Below the pieces are notes generated by a model. It did not search any database, was not told the origin of the DNA, and worked only from the letters and a program-made list of their open reading frames with translations. Below are positions 7,476-13,986 of a stretch of DNA of 13,986 nt, one piece after another. The translations under genes and the position numbers were made by a program. This stretch comes from Rhodothermaceae bacterium (lineage in GTDB: Bacteria > Bacteroidota > Rhodothermia > Rhodothermales > JAHEMB01): positions 1 through 13,986 of the forward strand of contig JAHEMB010000015.1 in the NCBI GenBank assembly GCA_024643915.1, written 5' to 3'. Each line of letters starts with the position of its first letter. Position 1 is the stretch's first letter.

Positions 7476-9401
7476 CTATTTCTTGCCGGTTCGCAGCAGC
7501 GTCCCATCGCTGTCCGCTTCGGCGTCGTGGTTGGCCGCCGCGTCGTAGGCCATTGTGGCGTGCTCCACGTGATCGACGACGAAGACGACCTCTGTGCCAC
7601 TCCGGAGGGGTCCGGTGCTGAGCGTCACCGAGCCGTCTGCCCCGGTCACACCAGAAACGCTCCCAGAGGCAGCGCCCGACCAGGTGCCGTAGACGGTGGC
7701 CCCTTCGACAGGCCCCTCGCCGTCATCGTGGATGCGCACGGTGATGCGCACTTCCCACTTGCCGCTTCTGCCCTTGATGCGCACGTCGGCATCAAGGTCG
7801 CCCACGTGGAGGGCAGAGGCCGGCGGCGGTGGCGGCGGGGCGGTCACGCTCACGCTGCGGGTAGCCTGGCCCGTGGCGCCATCATCGTCCGTCACCGTCA
7901 GCGTAACGCTGTAGGTGCCTGCAGCGGCGTAGGTGTGCGTAGGCGCCGGCCCGGCGCCAGAGGAGCCGTCCCCAAAGGCCCAGGCGTAGGTGGTGACGCT
8001 GCCGTCGGGGTCGTAGGAGCCACTGCCGTCGAAGGCGACGGCGAGGTCGTCCGGGGCATAATCGAAAGAGGCTGTGGGCGCCTCGTTGGGCGGATCCGGC
8101 GGCGGCTCTCCGGACGGTGCGCCCAGGAGTGCGTAGAGCAAGAGGTTGGGCGAGCCGTTACCGGCGTCCGAGATGGCGCCCGCCGTGGCCTCCCCGGCGA
8201 GGGCGCTCGCCACGTCAGCGGGCGTGGCACCCTGATGGCTTTCGAGGTAGAGCGCGGCCACGCCCGCTACGTGCGGGCTTGCCATCGAGGTGCCCCCGAT
8301 GGTCCTGGTGCTCGTGTCGTCGGTGTTCCAGGCCGAGGTGATGCTCGACCCGGGAGCGAAGAGGTCGAGGCATCGGCCGACGTTGGAGTAGGAGGCCCGC
8401 GCGTCCGAAGAGGTCGTCGCCCCGGCAGTGAGGGCCTCATCGACGCGTGCCGGTGAGTAGTTGCACGCGTCAGCAGACGAGTTGCCGGCCGCCACCGCAT
8501 ACGTGATGCCGGCGGCGATGGAACTGCGGACGGCCGCGTCGAGCGTGGTGGAGGCACCGCCCCCCAGGCTCATGTTCGCCACGGCCGGGGCGCCGGACCC
8601 GGTGGCATGCTCCGTGACGAAGTCGATGCCGGCCACGACGCCGCTGACCGACCCCGACCCGTTGCAGTCGAGCACGCGAACCGCGACAAGGCGCACGTCC
8701 TTAGCGACGCCGTATGTCCGGCCTCCGATGGTACCGGAGACATGCGTGCCGTGCCCGTGGCAGTCGGACCCGTCCCCACCGAAGGCGTCGAAGCCAAAGG
8801 CGGCTCGGCCCTCGAAGTCCACATGCGTATAGCGGATGCCGGTATCGAGGACGTAGGCCGTCACACCCGCGCCCGTCGCCTCGTAATGATACGTGTCGTC
8901 GCGGCCCTCACGCTGGTCGATGCGGTCGAGCCCCCAGGGCGGGGCATTCTGCGTGCCCAGGGCGTACACCGCTCGGTCCTGCTCGACATAAAGGACATCG
9001 GTGTGACGTCGCAGCGCTTCGACGGCCTTCTCCGGCAGCGTCGCCGAAAAACCTCGGACGGCGTGCCGGTAGACAAAGCGCAGGTGCCCACCGTGTTGCC
9101 GGGTGAGCTTTTCCGAGAGCCCGGCCACATCGCGCACCCCCTCCTCAAACAGGATGAGATACTCGCCGGGAAGGGCGGCACCGGCCCTGCCGAGCGCAGC
9201 GCCTTCGAAGCGGGCCGACTCGGCCAGGGTCCCCTCCTCCATTGAGGAGACCGCCGAATCAGCGCAGCCGGCGAGCAGCATAAGGCTCAGCAAGCAACAG
9301 AGCGTACAGGCCCACAGCACACGGGGCGGAGCGGGGAAAAAGGGCGGCAGGCAGTAGGAGAGAGAGGGAGAGGGAGAGGTCGCACGGGTTCGTCTGCTCA
9401 T
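7476..9401 (-). CDS. Lipoprotein subtilisin-like serine protease (I9 propeptide, S8 catalytic, PKD domain)
   Basis: The product has 641 residues. The start at 9401 is chosen because it gives a lipoprotein signal (core about 28-43, lipobox LAGC with C46); the frame stays open upstream to 9743, but that extra sequence carries no signal features. Domains: I9 inhibitor propeptide about 79-146 (GEYLILFEEG to VLYVEQDRAVYAL); S8 catalytic domain about 150-425 with Asp186 (YVLDTGIR), His217 (HGHGTHVSG), Asn307 (AVAAGN) and Ser372 (GGTSMASPHVAG); PKD domain about 440-520 (YAWAFGDGS, THTYAAAGTYSVTLTVTD); a proline-run linker (522-527); and a C-terminal beta domain (about 530-641). Cys214/Cys246 and Cys313/Cys344 have the spacing (32 and 31) of the two disulfides of aqualysin I. 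It should be a secreted or surface-anchored endopeptidase that removes its own propeptide. The gene is convergent with the surface protein gene. No T9SS tail is present. Confidence 0.92.
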   Translation of the reverse strand: MSRRTRATSPSPSLSYCLPPFFPAPPRVLWACTLCCLLSLMLLAGCADSAVSSMEEGTLAESARFEGAALGRAGAALPGEYLILFEEGVRDVAGLSEKLTRQHGGHLRFVYRHAVRGFSATLPEKAVEALRRHTDVLYVEQDRAVYALGTQNAPPWGLDRIDQREGRDDTYHYEATGAGVTAYVLDTGIRYTHVDFEGRAAFGFDAFGGDGSDCHGHGTHVSGTIGGRTYGVAKDVRLVAVRVLDCNGSGSVSGVVAGIDFVTEHATGSGAPAVANMSLGGGASTTLDAAVRSSIAAGITYAVAAGNSSADACNYSPARVDEALTAGATTSSDARASYSNVGRCLDLFAPGSSITSAWNTDDTSTRTIGGTSMASPHVAGVAALYLESHQGATPADVASALAGEATAGAISDAGNGSPNLLLYALLGAPSGEPPPDPPNEAPTASFDYAPDDLAVAFDGSGSYDPDGSVTTYAWAFGDGSSGAGPAPTHTYAAAGTYSVTLTVTDDDGATGQATRSVSVTAPPPPPPASALHVGDLDADVRIKGRSGKWEVRITVRIHDDGEGPVEGATVYGTWSGAASGSVSGVTGADGSVTLSTGPLRSGTEVVFVVDHVEHATMAYDAAANHDAEADSDGTLLRTGKK

Positions 9402-9884
9402 GATTCGGTTCTCCACAGGGGGCGGTGATAGGGCGGTTAGCGCCCCCCCACCCGGTGCCGGAGCCGTAATCGACACCAGTGCCGGAGCTATGATTGCTGA
9501 AGAGCGCCGGGCGTCGGCAAGGAAATGAGCGGCCCATATGGTCGGGGGGCCTGGCGTGCCTATAGAAAAGCATGCCGATCCCCCTTCGGAGGTCGCGAAA
9601 GCCCGCATCTTGCCGAGAGCTACCAAGGAGATCCTCGCGGGCGCATTGCGGGCGCATAGCCTAAAAAGAGCATAGAATGAGCTTAGGAAGGGCTTTTTCC
9701 TCGCTATGCAGATCCGGCCACGAAGGGCAGAGCAGGATACCATTTGGGGAGCAAAAGTGAGCGCCGTAGGAGGAGGCGGAGGGGAATGCTGGCCTCTCGA
9801 ACAGGAGTTTTTTACCCGGGCAGATGAAGAAACTACACGCTCGGGCTCTCGTCGTAAGGCCCAGAGAGGTGCAAGACCGGATTA
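9402..9884. other. Gene-free region upstream of the protease
   Basis: No credible gene was seen. The part next to the protease (9402-9540) is GC-rich and holds a 10-base direct repeat GTGCCGGAGC at 9455-9464 and 9479-9488. At 9637-9657 GCGGGCGCAT occurs twice with an 11-base period. Around 9661-9710 the sequence turns A/T-richer with several GCATAG/CTATGC words, which is where a minus-strand promoter for the protease could lie, but none can be assigned with confidence. The remainder up to 9884 shows nothing recognisable. Confidence 0.45.
9637..9657. repeat. Short tandem repeat, two units of 11-base period
   Basis: GCGGGCGCAT is present at 9637-9646 and 9648-9657, separated by one T. It lies about 240 bases before the protease start on that gene's upstream side. 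It may be a regulator site or chance. Confidence 0.35.
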
Positions 9885-10023
9885 GAAACTGTTTGGTAGG
9901 ATAATCTTGGGCTGCGCACGGATCTTTTGAGCCCACCGTCCGCTTTTTTCTCGGCCCATAGCTGGGCTACGCGCCTCGAAAATCTCCCATGCTCGCTTCC
10001 AAACTGACCTACCAAACAGTTTC
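9885..10023. mobile_element. 139-bp MITE-like element with 16-bp terminal inverted repeats
   Basis: The left end GAAACTGTTTGGTAGG (9885-9900) is the exact reverse complement of the right end CCTACCAAACAGTTTC (10008-10023). Both ends are flanked by TTA (9882-9884 and 10024-10026), a likely 3-bp target duplication. The interior (107 bases) has no transposase coding capacity, so it must be moved by an enzyme encoded elsewhere. A TNA 3-bp duplication is known for the IS1031 group of the IS5 family, so an IS5-type parent is plausible but not proven. A partial internal copy of the end (CAGTTTGG, minus strand, next to the right TIR) is visible. It sits about 210 bases before the exopolysaccharide operon. 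Confidence 0.8.
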
Positions 10024-10038
10024 TTAGATGAGCAGGGG

Positions 10039-10083
10039 TCGGCAGATCTCATAGCAGAGCCGGCTATATACCGGCCTTGCCGA
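10039..10083. promoter_or_regulatory. Nested inverted repeat centred on TATATA upstream of the exopolysaccharide operon
   Basis: The outer arms are TCGGCA (10039-10044) and TGCCGA (10078-10083); the inner arms are GCCGG (10059-10063) and CCGGC (10071-10075). The centre is CTATATA. It may be an operator overlapping a TATA-like -10 element or a hairpin in the transcript. No matching -35 was found. Confidence 0.4.
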
Positions 10084-10094
10084 TTCGCATGAAA

Positions 10095-10139
10095 GCCCTT
10101 GCAGAAGTCACCGGAATGTTGGAGTTTGCAGGTAAGGGC
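10095..10139 (+). promoter_or_regulatory. Possible leader hairpin before the exopolysaccharide operon
   Basis: GCCCTT (10095-10100) pairs with AAGGGC (10134-10139); GCA and TGC could add three pairs across a four-base bulge. The loop is large (about 27-33 bases). No riboswitch class was recognised. The first gene of the operon starts 94 bases downstream, and its nearest GAGGAG (10201-10206) is 27 bases before the ATG, too far for a normal Shine-Dalgarno. Confidence 0.25.
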
Positions 10140-10233
10140 GCTTCTTCTCGGACCAGAGGGATCCCGCCGACCAGGCTGCGCTCTGCAGTAGACCCCTTCT
10201 GAGGAGCACCAGCCTCCCCCTCTTCTTCAGCGA

Positions 10234-11727
10234 ATGTCAGCAAGCCGTCCTCGCATTTACCTACCGCTCCTCTTCATGGTAGCGGTTCTCCTCTGGCCGC
10301 TGGCCTCGCCGGAGACGCACGCGCAGCAGACGCGGGAGGCCGAAGGGGAAGACCGGCTGGCGAGGGCCATGCGCCTTCGCGATACCGGCGCCTACGCCCA
10401 GGCAGCTCAGCTCCTTGCACCGCACGTCTCAGCCCATCCCGAAGACGCCGATGCCGCACGTATGCTTGGCCAACTGCTCTACTGGGATGGGCAGTTTGAG
10501 GCGGCCCGGCAGGCGTACGAGGCAGCACTCATGTACCATGAAGGCGACCCCTGGCTACGGCTCGATTATGCGCGGATGCTCGTTGAACTCTATGACGAAC
10601 GATCCTCCAGGCCGCTGTTGCAGGCGATGCTACGAGAGGAGGCCACGAGGACGGAAGCGACGGTGCTACTCGCCACGCTCGACTACTGGTCCGGCGACCT
10701 CTCGCATGCCGTGCGCCGCCTCAGAGACGTGCTCGCGCGCGACCCCCGGCACGCCCGCGCGCAGCACCTGCTTTTCGAGATCCGAACGCTCACGGCGCCG
10801 GTGCTGCGGGCCGGTCTGACCCTGCTCAGAGACAATCAGCCGCTGCAGCGAGGGAGCGTCTCTTTGGGCGCCGAAATGCACCTCACACCGCTAAGTACGG
10901 TAGCCGTGCGGGTCGAGCCGGCCCGTTTCGACGGCGCCCTGGCTCCCGTCGTCACGCTGGTTGCGGCCCACCTCACGCAGGCATGGCCACGCAGGCGACT
11001 GCAGGCAGAGGTGGCAGGCGGGCTTGTCCACCGCTCCACGTCCGGCGATGCCGACTGGACCGGCCGTGCGACGCTTGGCCTCCGCCCCATATCCACGCTG
11101 TACGTAGCGGCCACCGTCGAGCGCGCGCCTTACCTGAGGACACGCGCCAGCCTCACCGACCCGGTCATTGCACGGTCAGGGCGTCTCCAAATCGACTTGG
11201 AGGGAGGCTGGAGGGGGCAGGCGGCTGCGGAGCAGACGTGGTACCCCGACGATAATGTGCTTGTCACCGTCTATGCGTGGCTCCTCGCCCCAGCGCTGCA
11301 GGTGGGTGTGGTAGGTATAGGTCCGGGGTATGGTTTTAGCTTCCAGGATGCGCGCGAGAGTCGCTTCATCTCGGGTGCCACCGGCGGGGTCTACGACGCT
11401 TACCATACGCCGGAGCAGGCGCGCGTGCATAGCGCCCTCGCCCTGCTCACGTTGCAGCCATACCAGGCACTGCGGCTGGAAGTGAATGGCTCGTATGGCT
11501 TTCTTGCCTCCGATGTGTCTCCCTTCGCTCTGGGAAGTGCGCAGACACCAGCGGAAAACCCGCCCCCTCGTCGCCGGTATACGCCGTGGACCGTACGAGG
11601 TGGACTGACCGTCAAGGCGTCATCGGCCCTCGAAGTGACCGTGACGGCGGCATACGGCCGCACGGTGTACTATGAGACGACACAGCTGGGTTTGCAACTG
11701 ACGCACCGGTTTACGCCAACCCTGTGA
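10234..11727 (+). CDS. TPR protein with C-terminal outer-membrane beta-barrel, putative polysaccharide exporter
   Basis: The product has 497 residues. The signal peptide is residues 1 to about 30 (PLLFMVAVLLWPLA core, cleavage near THA/QQ). Residues about 40-185 are helical with TPR-type repeats: DTGAYAQAAQLLAPHVSAHP, then LGQLLYWDGQFEAARQAYEAAL, a degenerate repeat, and YWSGDLSHAVRRLRDVLARD with the typical W/Y-G-A-P spacing. From about 190 to the end there are alternating amphipathic beta strands with Gly/Arg/Tyr turns, ending GLQLTHRFTPTL, which looks like a barrel. TPR followed by an outer-membrane barrel is the layout of the export proteins BcsC and PgaA, but this one is shorter. The start has no close Shine-Dalgarno; it is supported by the signal peptide directly behind it. 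The next gene, a polysaccharide synthase, begins 4 bases after the stop. The export role is inferred from architecture and context. Confidence 0.78.
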   Translation: MSASRPRIYLPLLFMVAVLLWPLASPETHAQQTREAEGEDRLARAMRLRDTGAYAQAAQLLAPHVSAHPEDADAARMLGQLLYWDGQFEAARQAYEAALMYHEGDPWLRLDYARMLVELYDERSSRPLLQAMLREEATRTEATVLLATLDYWSGDLSHAVRRLRDVLARDPRHARAQHLLFEIRTLTAPVLRAGLTLLRDNQPLQRGSVSLGAEMHLTPLSTVAVRVEPARFDGALAPVVTLVAAHLTQAWPRRRLQAEVAGGLVHRSTSGDADWTGRATLGLRPISTLYVAATVERAPYLRTRASLTDPVIARSGRLQIDLEGGWRGQAAAEQTWYPDDNVLVTVYAWLLAPALQVGVVGIGPGYGFSFQDARESRFISGATGGVYDAYHTPEQARVHSALALLTLQPYQALRLEVNGSYGFLASDVSPFALGSAQTPAENPPPRRRYTPWTVRGGLTVKASSALEVTVTAAYGRTVYYETTQLGLQLTHRFTPTL

Positions 11728-11731
11728 CCCC

Positions 11732-13354
11732 ATGATGCTCGGAGCGGTACACACCAAAAAAGCGATGAAGCGCGACCTGTGGCTGCACCGGCGCGCCGCA
11801 CCCGTTCGGTTTACAGACCGCCTCGTGTTGCTCGCCCTGGTGTCGGGAGGGGGCGTCGGTGTGGTACTGCTCGTGGACTGGTGGTTCAGGCCGGAGCACG
11901 TGGCGCAACCGGCCCTCTTCATCGTGCTGTCACTCGCCTTCTGGTACGGGATCAGTCGCCTCGTCCTCGGCTGGGTGGGCTACCTGGGTATGCGTCGTCC
12001 GAACCACCGGCCTGCGCCAGAGGGCCTGCGGGTGGCCGTCTTTACCACGAGTTCGCCGGGCGAGCCCGTTGCGATGTTTGAAAAAACCCTGGCGGCCTGC
12101 GCGCGCCTCCGCTATCCCCATACAACCTATTTGCTTGACGACACGCGCGATCCCCGTTTCCGCGAGGTGGCCGAACGCTATGGCGCCGTGCCCCTGGAAC
12201 TCGTCGGTTTGCCCGGCGCCAAGGCGGGCAAGATCAATAGAGCGCTGGAGCTAACGAACGAGGACTTCATCCTCGTGCTCGACCCGGACCACCTTCCTTT
12301 TCCGCAGTTTCTCGACCGCGTGCTCGGGCATTTCGACGACCCGGAAGTGGGGTTCGTACAGGTCGCACAAGGGTACTACAACCAGGACCGCTCTTTCGTC
12401 GCGCGGGGTGCGGCAGAGCAGACCTACGGCTTCTATGGTCCGACGATGATGGGCCTCTATGGCTACGGCGCCAGCGTAGCGATCGGCGCCAACTGCACCT
12501 TTCGCCGGGAGGCCCTCCAGAGCATTGGCGGACACGGTATCGGGCTGGCGGAGGACCTTATAACCGCCATCCGCCTTCACGCTGCGCGCTGGCGGTCCGT
12601 CTACGTACCCGAGATCGTCAGTCGCGGCCTCGTGCCGGAGGACCTCGGCTCGTATTATCGCCAGCAGCTCAAGTGGGCACGCGGCGTCTATGAAGTCATC
12701 TTCTCCGAGCTGCCACGACTCTTCAGGCAACTCACCTGGCGACAGCGGCTCTCCTACCTGACGATCGGAACGTACTACCTCTGTGGGGTCACATCGCCGA
12801 TGTACCTGGTCATTCCTTACCTTTACCTCTGGACCGGGGTACAGCCGGCGTCGATGTCGTTTGCCGGGTTCCTCTCGGCCGTCACACCCATCGGTCTCTT
12901 CGGCGTCGTCATTTACCTGTTCGCACAGCGATGGCTGTGCCACCCTGCCGTAGAGCGCGGGCTGCACTGGCGCGGGTTGATGATGAAGATGGCGTGCTGG
13001 CCCGTCTACCTGGCGGGTACCGTGCTCGCCGTGCTGCGCCGCGAACTTCCGTACATCCCTACGGCGAAGCAGGCCGTGCGCGGCCACTTCCTTCGCCTGG
13101 TCTGGCCGCACCTTCTGATCGTAGGCGCGTTCATCATTACGATGGCTCGCCTCTTGTGGCTGCGCTTGCAGGTAGTACCAGAAGCTGCGCTAGCGCTCTC
13201 AAGCGAGGCCGTCTGGGGCATGGCCGCTTTTGCGCTGACCTTCGTCGTGCTACTCTCTGCCGCCTTCTACGCGGCCCGGGAGGCACGTACCCCCCCGGAG
13301 GACACGCCCTGGGAGCACGTTGCATGGTGGGAAATAGGAGGAACAGAGGCATGA
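11732..13354 (+). CDS. Membrane family 2 glycosyltransferase, cellulose-synthase-like
   Basis: The product has 540 residues. Two N-terminal membrane segments (about 30-50 and 60-83) precede a cytosolic GT2 domain (about 98-330), followed by several membrane segments (about 340-366, 377-397, 415-435, 457-476, 492-513). Synthase motifs: D136-D137 (LLDDT), D184-P-D186 (DPDH, the DxD site), E274-D275 (GLAED, in place of TED) and Q311-Q-L-K-W315 (in place of QxxRW). LPYIPTAK (439-446) resembles the gating-loop motif of cellulose synthases. The enzyme should polymerise a nucleotide-sugar and move the chain through its own membrane channel. The product is unknown: cellulose, another beta-glucan or beta-mannan are possible. 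No C-terminal PilZ domain is visible. The start at 11732 lies 4 bases after the previous stop; 11735 or 11765 are alternative ATGs (11765 would give MKRDLWLHRR). The stop overlaps the next start (ATGA). Confidence 0.88.
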   Translation: MMLGAVHTKKAMKRDLWLHRRAAPVRFTDRLVLLALVSGGGVGVVLLVDWWFRPEHVAQPALFIVLSLAFWYGISRLVLGWVGYLGMRRPNHRPAPEGLRVAVFTTSSPGEPVAMFEKTLAACARLRYPHTTYLLDDTRDPRFREVAERYGAVPLELVGLPGAKAGKINRALELTNEDFILVLDPDHLPFPQFLDRVLGHFDDPEVGFVQVAQGYYNQDRSFVARGAAEQTYGFYGPTMMGLYGYGASVAIGANCTFRREALQSIGGHGIGLAEDLITAIRLHAARWRSVYVPEIVSRGLVPEDLGSYYRQQLKWARGVYEVIFSELPRLFRQLTWRQRLSYLTIGTYYLCGVTSPMYLVIPYLYLWTGVQPASMSFAGFLSAVTPIGLFGVVIYLFAQRWLCHPAVERGLHWRGLMMKMACWPVYLAGTVLAVLRRELPYIPTAKQAVRGHFLRLVWPHLLIVGAFIITMARLLWLRLQVVPEAALALSSEAVWGMAAFALTFVVLLSAAFYAAREARTPPEDTPWEHVAWWEIGGTEA

Positions 13355-13986
13355 CACTCGTTCAACGCTTGAGCTTGACGCTTGCTGCGCTGGCGGCGGC
13401 GGTGCTCGCCGTGCTCGGCCTCACCTTTGCAGGCACAGCGAGCGAAGGACCGCTCTCGCACATGCTCAGCCTGGTGGGCGTTTACATAAGCGACGTGGAA
13501 TACAGGATGGCGCAGCAATTCCGTGGGCCCGGGCGCGCCGCCGAGTTGGCCTGGCTGGGTCCCTTGCGCGAGGAGCCGGATTCGCTGAGAGCCCCGCGAA
13601 CCCTACTCCTGGGCGCCTATACCCGCGACGTGCCGGAAACGCTGGAGGGCATCGTAGCGGTCGAAACGGCGCTGGGCCGGCCCCTGCCCCTGATTCAGCT
13701 CTACACCGCGTGGGGCGACAAGCCGGATCAGCAGTTCCCCCTGCGCACGGTGCGCGCCATCTGGGATCTCGGGTCCATCCCTGTCATCACCTGGGAACCC
13801 TGGCTCAGCGACTTCGACGCCGCGCGCCATCCGCACCTGCCCCCTGCGGCGGAGCGGGACGCCGGCGGCCTGGCAGGATGTCAGCCCGGATCCGCCCGTG
13901 GGCATCGTCACCGATGCCGTCTACGCCGGGCAGGACGAGCGCAGCATCACGCGCATGGTCTTCACCGGAGAGCTGGAGCCGAGCCT
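13351..13986 (+). CDS. GH26-like glycoside hydrolase, N-terminal part, frame broken near 13872 and cut by window edge
   Basis: The start is an ATG overlapping the synthase stop and preceded by AGGAGG (13336-13341) with 9-base spacing. An N-terminal hydrophobic segment (LSLTLAALAAAVLAVLGLTFAG, about residues 7-28, split here as LSLTLAALAAAV and LAVLGLTFAG) is a signal or anchor. Residues about 84-173 follow the pattern of the GH26/beta-mannanase-like N-terminal half: LLLGAYT, VETALGRPLPLIQLYTAWGD, and IPVITWEPW, then LPPAAERDAGGL. After codon 174 (CTG, 13870-13872) the frame turns into Arg/His/Ala-rich text typical of a wrong frame, whereas the next frame (from CAG at 13874) reads QDVSPDPPVGIVTDAVYAG and stays sensible to the edge. 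One extra G at 13872-13873 would explain this. The catalytic glutamates would lie beyond the window. In an exopolysaccharide operon such an enzyme would trim or release the polymer. The family call is from motif recognition only. Confidence 0.6.
   Translation, partial: MTLVQRLSLTLAALAAAVLAVLGLTFAGTASEGPLSHMLSLVGVYISDVEYRMAQQFRGPGRAAELAWLGPLREEPDSLRAPRTLLLGAYTRDVPETLEGIVAVETALGRPLPLIQLYTAWGDKPDQQFPLRTVRAIWDLGSIPVITWEPWLSDFDAARHPHLPPAAERDAGGLAGCQPGSARGHRHRCRLRRAGRAQHHAHGLHRRAGAEP

Noticed and set aside
7443..8456. Plus-strand open frame (337 codons) opposite the protease 3' half
   Set aside because: Antisense to the PKD and catalytic domains; low-complexity Gly/Arg/Val-rich product.
9234..9249. 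Perfect 6-bp hairpin CTCCTC-CATT-GAGGAG
   Set aside because: It lies inside the protease coding sequence (SSMEEG region) and is explained by codons; no regulatory role can be supported.
9455..9488. 10-base direct repeat GTGCCGGAGC as an operator
   Set aside because: Only two copies of a GC-rich word; chance cannot be excluded, so it is noted in the gene-free region but not claimed as a site.
9560..9660. Possible riboswitch upstream of the protease
   Set aside because: Several short complementary words are present, but the conserved cores of c-di-GMP, cobalamin or other common riboswitch classes could not be matched.
9402..9743. N-terminal extension of the protease frame
   Set aside because: The frame is open, but the extension would bury the lipoprotein signal and it contains a repeat and low-complexity sequence; the start at 9401 gives a normal lipobox arrangement.
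12251..13111. Minus-strand open frame opposite the glycosyltransferase
   Set aside because: Antisense to well-defined GT2 motifs and without family features.

Overview
The window looks like a stretch of chromosome from a GC-rich member of the Bacteroidota/Rhodothermota lineage. The main evidence is the C-terminal type IX secretion (T9SS type A) sorting domain on the large secreted protein at 4562-7345, together with several outer-membrane, lipoprotein and secreted products. No rRNA, tRNA or CRISPR array was seen. The taxonomic placement is inference.

Left part (1-3616, minus strand): an apparent operon read right to left. It holds a secreted five-haem c-type cytochrome (1730-3616, strong Shine-Dalgarno), an outer-membrane beta-barrel protein (142-1614), and the first 32 codons of a membrane or exported protein that runs off the left edge (1-97). 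Next, on the plus strand, is a decayed toxin-antitoxin locus: the 3' end of a higB toxin gene with a frameshift (3750-3835) directly before an intact higA antitoxin (3850-4149).

Middle part (4150-9401): a 412-base gene-free leader with a row of three hairpins precedes a 927-residue secreted surface protein. That protein has a duplicated extracellular domain, a GYWKTH domain and a T9SS sorting tail. A strong 18-bp-stem terminator separates it from a convergent gene for a lipoprotein subtilase with an I9 propeptide, an S8 catalytic domain of the aqualysin/proteinase K type, a PKD domain and a C-terminal beta domain.

Right part (9402-13986): an 832-base gene-free region contains a 139-bp MITE-like element (16-bp perfect terminal inverted repeats, TTA duplication) and a nested inverted repeat. 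It precedes a tightly packed plus-strand operon: a TPR protein with a probable outer-membrane beta-barrel (BcsC/PgaA-like layout), a cellulose-synthase-like family 2 glycosyltransferase, and a GH26-like glycoside hydrolase whose reading frame breaks near 13872, about 115 bases before the window ends. These three look like the synthase, outer-membrane export channel and polysaccharide-trimming enzyme of a compact exopolysaccharide system. Its polymer cannot be named from the sequence. This is the best candidate in the window for an undescribed system.
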